Part shown: piece by piece, positions 4,198 through 5,615 of the stretch | Layout of the letters: each line of letters begins with the position of its first letter | How positions within the stretch are numbered: position 1 is the stretch's first letter | Assembly (NCBI GenBank): GCA_965539935.1 | Contig: CBETVX010000091.1 | Location: 1-5,615, forward strand | Reading direction: 5' to 3' | Origin: CBETVX01 sp965539935 | Lineage (GTDB): Bacteria > Bacillota > Clostridia > Peptostreptococcales > Caminicellaceae | DNA length: 5,615 nucleotides | Made by a program: the position numbers and the translations under genes | Notes under the pieces: model-generated | Database searches by the model: none | Seen by the model: only the letters and a program-made list of their open reading frames with translations | What the model was told of the DNA's origin: nothing

Positions 4198-5615
4198 CTA
4201 TTGCATACTAAATATATTTTTAATACTATTGAAATCATCTTGATCTATTATTTCTAAAACTTTTTGTTCATCTTCACAAATACTTAATACATCGTGAACT
4301 ATATTTATACAATTGGATTTTAGAGATATCATCAAGATTAGTTTCGTCTTATTCCCATCCCATTCAATTTCTTCCTTTAGAGTAGCAATTGCTATGGATG
4401 GTTTTAGAACATAGTTTTCTTCTCCATGTGGTATGGCAACTCCCCCTTTCAAATAAGTATTTCCCTGTTGTTCCCTTTTTAATACAGAATATATAAATCC
4501 TTCAGTTACAAATTTATTCTCAACAAGCAACTTACTTAATTCAAAAATAGCCTCTTCTTTATTTTTAAATTCTTTATTAATAAGGGTTAGTTCTGGGTAT
4601 ATAACGTCTTTTATTTCATTGCATTTATCATTATCTTGTAAATTTGTAATATCAGTTTTTTCATTGTTTAGTAGCTGTTTTAACTGCTTTATTCCCCTTC
4701 CCTTAACTATATCTTCTAAAGATATAAATGGAATAATATCTATTTGAGGATTTACACTGCCAACTATAGCTACAACAGTATTTTCTTTATGGATATCTAA
4801 AATAAAATCTTTTACGTCGGGGTTCATTGCACCTATAGGAATTATTCTTATTTCATTTTCAATATTTTCTATTAATTCCTTTACTTTTTGAGCCGCCCCT
4901 TGTCCAGTTATACACATTGTGATTATTACAGGAGGCTTAGTATGTTTTTTATTAGTAATTTGTTTATCATTTTTTACTAATCTACTTACATACTTTGTTT
5001 TTTCTTCTAGAGTATCTGCAATTTCATCTAAATTTGCTCCTGGTATCATGGCTCTTCTTACAGCCTCTATAACCATTACGGAATCAGTTCTACTTAAACA
5101 TCTAGTTTTAATACCTGTGCGCTTTGTAATAAGCTCCCCAAAGGTTATTAAAGAACCCATATCCACTAAGATTAAGACACCTTTTCCTTCATCTATTCTT
5201 TTTACTACTTCTATGGCTCGTTCTAAAGCAACTTCTGGACTTTCATCTAAGGACATTTCTATAGACTTAGCATACATTACCCCTAGTAGTCTATTTGCCA
5301 CATCGGCCATTCCACTGGCTACATTTCCATGGGAAATTATTAACACCCCAACTCTTCCCTCTTCTTCATCTTCCTGTTCTTGATTAGTCATTCTAAGATA
5401 CATAGTTATGTATCCCGCTTCATCCTCTGGCAATTGAACATTTAACTCATTTTGTAATACCTTCATCATTTCTACTGCCACTTGGAATTCTTCATGGTAT
5501 ATTTTCTTTATTTTCTCCAATTGAGGATTTTTAATCATCTTGCCTTTTTTAAGTCTTTCTATAGTTGTACTAAGATGTACTGCCAAGACATAATATAGTT
5601 TTTCTACATTTACTT
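4198..5615 (-). CDS. LevR-type PTS-regulated transcriptional activator, C-terminal part (cut by right edge)
   Basis: The reading frame is open to the right edge, so about 471 C-terminal residues are visible and the true start lies outside. The TTG at 5586 is internal to a conserved domain and is not the start. Numbering from that TTG, a PRD spans the edge to about 70, with the first conserved His at 4 (VHLSTTIERL). Where many PRDs have a second His, this one has Tyr63 (ITMYL). An EIIA-Man-like domain follows (78-195) with phosphorylatable His86 (ISHGNVASGMAD). Next is a GatB-like domain (218-306) with Cys225 (CITGQGAA), ending in the family's VGSVNPQIDIIPFISLEDI segment. Last is a fructose/mannitol-type EIIA domain (326-462) with His387 (GVAIPHGEE). 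LevR proteins normally begin with an AAA+ sigma-54-activating domain, which I infer but cannot see. HPr or EIIB would tune activity by phosphorylation. It is the first visible gene of the PTS operon. Confidence 0.88.
   Translation of the reverse strand, partial: VNVEKLYYVLAVHLSTTIERLKKGKMIKNPQLEKIKKIYHEEFQVAVEMMKVLQNELNVQLPEDEAGYITMYLRMTNQEQEDEEEGRVGVLIISHGNVASGMADVANRLLGVMYAKSIEMSLDESPEVALERAIEVVKRIDEGKGVLILVDMGSLITFGELITKRTGIKTRCLSRTDSVMVIEAVRRAMIPGANLDEIADTLEEKTKYVSRLVKNDKQITNKKHTKPPVIITMCITGQGAAQKVKELIENIENEIRIIPIGAMNPDVKDFILDIHKENTVVAIVGSVNPQIDIIPFISLEDIVKGRGIKQLKQLLNNEKTDITNLQDNDKCNEIKDVIYPELTLINKEFKNKEEAIFELSKLLVENKFVTEGFIYSVLKREQQGNTYLKGGVAIPHGEENYVLKPSIAIATLKEEIEWDGNKTKLILMISLKSNCINIVHDVLSICEDEQKVLEIIDQDDFNSIKNIFSMQ

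Noticed and set aside
4919..5383. Plus-strand open frame of 154 codons
   Set aside because: It lies antisense within the conserved PRD and EIIA-Man coding region of the regulator. Its Ser/Thr/Pro-rich composition is what the complement of that gene gives.
5584..5586. TTG at 5586 as the start of the regulator
   Set aside because: The frame stays open to the window edge and reads VNVEKLYYV upstream, which continues the PRD helix. The gene is partial, not a short PRD protein.
1..5615. CRISPR arrays, tRNA or rRNA genes, insertion sequences, attachment sites
   Set aside because: I saw no spaced direct repeats, no clover-leaf sequence, no transposase or integrase coding and no terminal inverted repeats. 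The window reads as ordinary metabolic operons.

Overview
The window is AT-rich, with strong GGAGG-type ribosome binding sites, several TTG/GTG start codons and LevR-type phosphotransferase (PTS) regulation. This points to a low-GC Firmicute, most likely a Clostridia-class anaerobe; the exact genus cannot be read from the sequence. Every gene I can support lies on the minus strand, so transcription runs from the right edge to the left edge.

Right to centre (5615 to 1985) is a galactitol-family PTS operon. It opens with the C-terminal part of a LevR-type regulator, cut by the right edge. Visible domains are a PRD, an EIIA-Man-like domain, a GatB-like domain with a Cys, and a C-terminal fructose/mannitol-type EIIA domain. 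The regulator stop abuts the Shine-Dalgarno of a stand-alone EIIA gene. EIIB (Cys9) and a 447-residue EIIC of the GatC family follow. Together EIIA, EIIB and EIIC would import and phosphorylate a sugar alcohol or related sugar, and the regulator probably senses flux through the phosphoryl chain.

Centre (1975 to 790): a perfect 17-bp inverted repeat lies between the EIIC gene and a complete iron-containing alcohol dehydrogenase with all four expected metal ligands. This enzyme is the only catabolic gene visible next to the PTS. No GatD-type zinc polyol-phosphate dehydrogenase or tagatose gene is present, so the imported substrate remains open. A small two-helix membrane protein with a soluble C-terminal domain follows (756 to 301) and is of unknown function.

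Left end (300 to 1) is a roughly 250-base non-coding stretch followed by a new transcription unit. It carries a near-consensus sigma-54 (-24/-12) promoter at 108-93, an A-tract just upstream of it, and imperfect dyads that could be activator sites. About 30 bases after the expected transcription start there is a ribosome binding site and the first 17 codons of a gene cut by the left edge. Its N-terminus resembles E1-alpha subunits of thiamine-diphosphate dehydrogenases (AcoA/PdhA type). Acetoin dehydrogenase operons are classically sigma-54 dependent, so this fits, but the evidence is short. Both halves of the window therefore appear to be linked to sigma-54 control.
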